Shown here: piece by piece, positions 62,906 to 64,000 of the stretch
How the letters are laid out: every line of letters starts with the position of its first letter
How positions within the stretch are numbered: the stretch's first letter is position 1
Assembly (NCBI GenBank): GCA_016490735.1
Contig: JAEMWC010000125.1
Span: 908,501 to 972,500 of the forward strand
Reading direction: 5' to 3'
DNA: 64,000 bases
Origin: Pachyseris speciosa
Lineage: Eukaryota > Cnidaria > Anthozoa > Scleractinia > Pachyseridae
Translations under genes and position numbers: made by a program
The notes under the pieces: generated by a model
Databases searched by the model: none
Told to the model about the DNA's origin: nothing
What the model saw: the letters and a program-made list of their open reading frames with translations, nothing else

Positions 62906-64000
62906 AAAAAAAACCTCGAAATTCAAACTGCTCTATTTTCAAAACAAAGCGTGTTACTTGGCAGAAAATAGGCCAGCATATATATCTTTAAAATGTCATT
63001 TAACTGATGAAGTTTTTCCCTGACGTCACGTGAAAACAAAGAATTCGCAAACTTGTCTCTAAATATAGGCCGGGCGTATGCACGTTACGTCATCACCACC
63101 ATGTTAGTGTACCGTGAACAAAAGATTTCTCAGCTCCTTTTGGTATTGTCCACCAACATAGCCACCAACCCAATGAATCTCTGGAGCGACTGGTTGCATA
63201 GCCTCTATACAACTGTCCAGATCAAATTACACCAAAATTTCCGATTGTTCTAAATATAGAAATGTCTAATTGGAGTCGATACTCACAGCACGTGCGAGGC
63301 TTCCAACCTTTTCTTAAATTCGGCAAACCTTTTCACGCGGACACACTCTACTGGATTAAATTTTCAACAACTTTACAACGAGATCGCAACATCCACAGTA
63401 ATCCAAGTAAGACAGTCCATCACAAAGGCTGAACAGAAAGAGATTTATGAGTCACGTAGGTCAAGGCTCTTCATGGTGCAATAATGATAGATCATGATAC
63501 AATGCTTTGCTCTTTGGACTACGATGAAACACCACCACGAGCCTTCCATTGTGCATTGGCGAATGAAAACACCGCCACGTAATTGTATTGTGCACTTTAC
63601 TGCACAGGAAAACAAAAGACTGAAATCTGACATGATCTATAACTTGGTATCCTTAATAAGCTACGCCTAAAAGCCATGACTTCAAAGTTGTGATTTTTGA
63701 GGAGCCTGTAGCTCGTATATGACCCAATGGTTTCTCTATGGGCATCCTCACCATACGGCTTCTCTTTCTTTTGTTATTTATTTATATTTTTATATTTTAA
63801 TATATATTTACTTTGTAACGATGTGCAACAAAAACGGCAAAAAAATAAACTGAAACTGAACCTATTGATTACTCATCGAGCACTCATCGACTCTTATACT
63901 GCGCAAGTATTACAGATTTCCGTTGCTTTCTTGTACCGATGTTTCGTTGGTGATTCTTTTATCTGTGTTATACGTAGTTTTCGTTATAACTGGCGTTCCT
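62906..64000. other. Unassigned sequence at the window end
   Basis: No gene is recognised. An A-rich stretch at 63770-63860 ending ATAAACTGAAACTGAACC resembles a LINE 3' tail on the plus strand, but no coding part is attached. Confidence 0.35.

Overview
The window looks like repeat-rich nuclear DNA from an early-branching metazoan, most likely a cnidarian and plausibly a stony coral. That is an inference from four things: an AT-rich, intron-bearing, operon-free layout; a Golgi-type carbohydrate sulfotransferase; a GIY-YIG Penelope-like retroelement (PLE); and a dense mix of LINE, Ty3, IS3EU/hAT/Mutator/Harbinger-like and tRNA-SINE sequences. No bacterial or viral gene organisation is visible. 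Only two open reading frames look like intact host genes: two copies of one sulfotransferase. Almost everything else is nested mobile DNA, much of it decayed.

Layout. (1) 1-13788 is one CR1/L2-type LINE broken by two insertions. The first (1583-11189) holds an interspersed repeat (family X) and a roughly 5.2-kb terminal-inverted-repeat (TIR) transposon that carries two convergent, intron-containing gene remnants. The second (12218-13677) is a TIR element whose ends are arrays of a 16-bp motif, flanked by a 4-bp target-site duplication (TSD). (2) 13789-17335 is a decayed Ty3/Gypsy element (gag, protease, RT, integrase, polypurine tract, start of the 3' LTR). (3) 17333-36440 (unit A) and 36441-58040 (unit B) are a tandem large-scale duplication. 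Each unit holds, in order, a GTAGTTGCTGTAGTTGGT-type minisatellite, a family X repeat, an array of palindromes, the sulfotransferase gene, a block with a large foldback (block D), and a tail. Unit A alone carries a 3.7-kb palindromic IS3EU-like element with three further nested insertions, set in an inverted array of tRNA-like repeats. Unit B alone carries the PLE with four hammerhead-ribozyme motifs, an inverted tRNA-SINE pair, a LINE insertion and an extra copy of block D. (4) 58041-64000 holds a Mutator-like MITE, a third, broken sulfotransferase copy, L1-like LINE fragments and a Harbinger-like element.

How the parts work together. The sulfotransferases are expected to act in the Golgi on glycans, using PAPS. 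The remaining genes are transposition machinery (reverse transcriptases, integrases, transposases) in various stages of decay. The order of nesting, checked by TSDs and by reading frames that resume across insertions, gives a relative history of transposition. The most notable items are the hammerhead ribozymes in palindromic PLE 3' ends, the palindromic IS3EU-like element whose two arms share one nonsense codon, and the two-gene TIR element with an unrecognised minus-strand gene.
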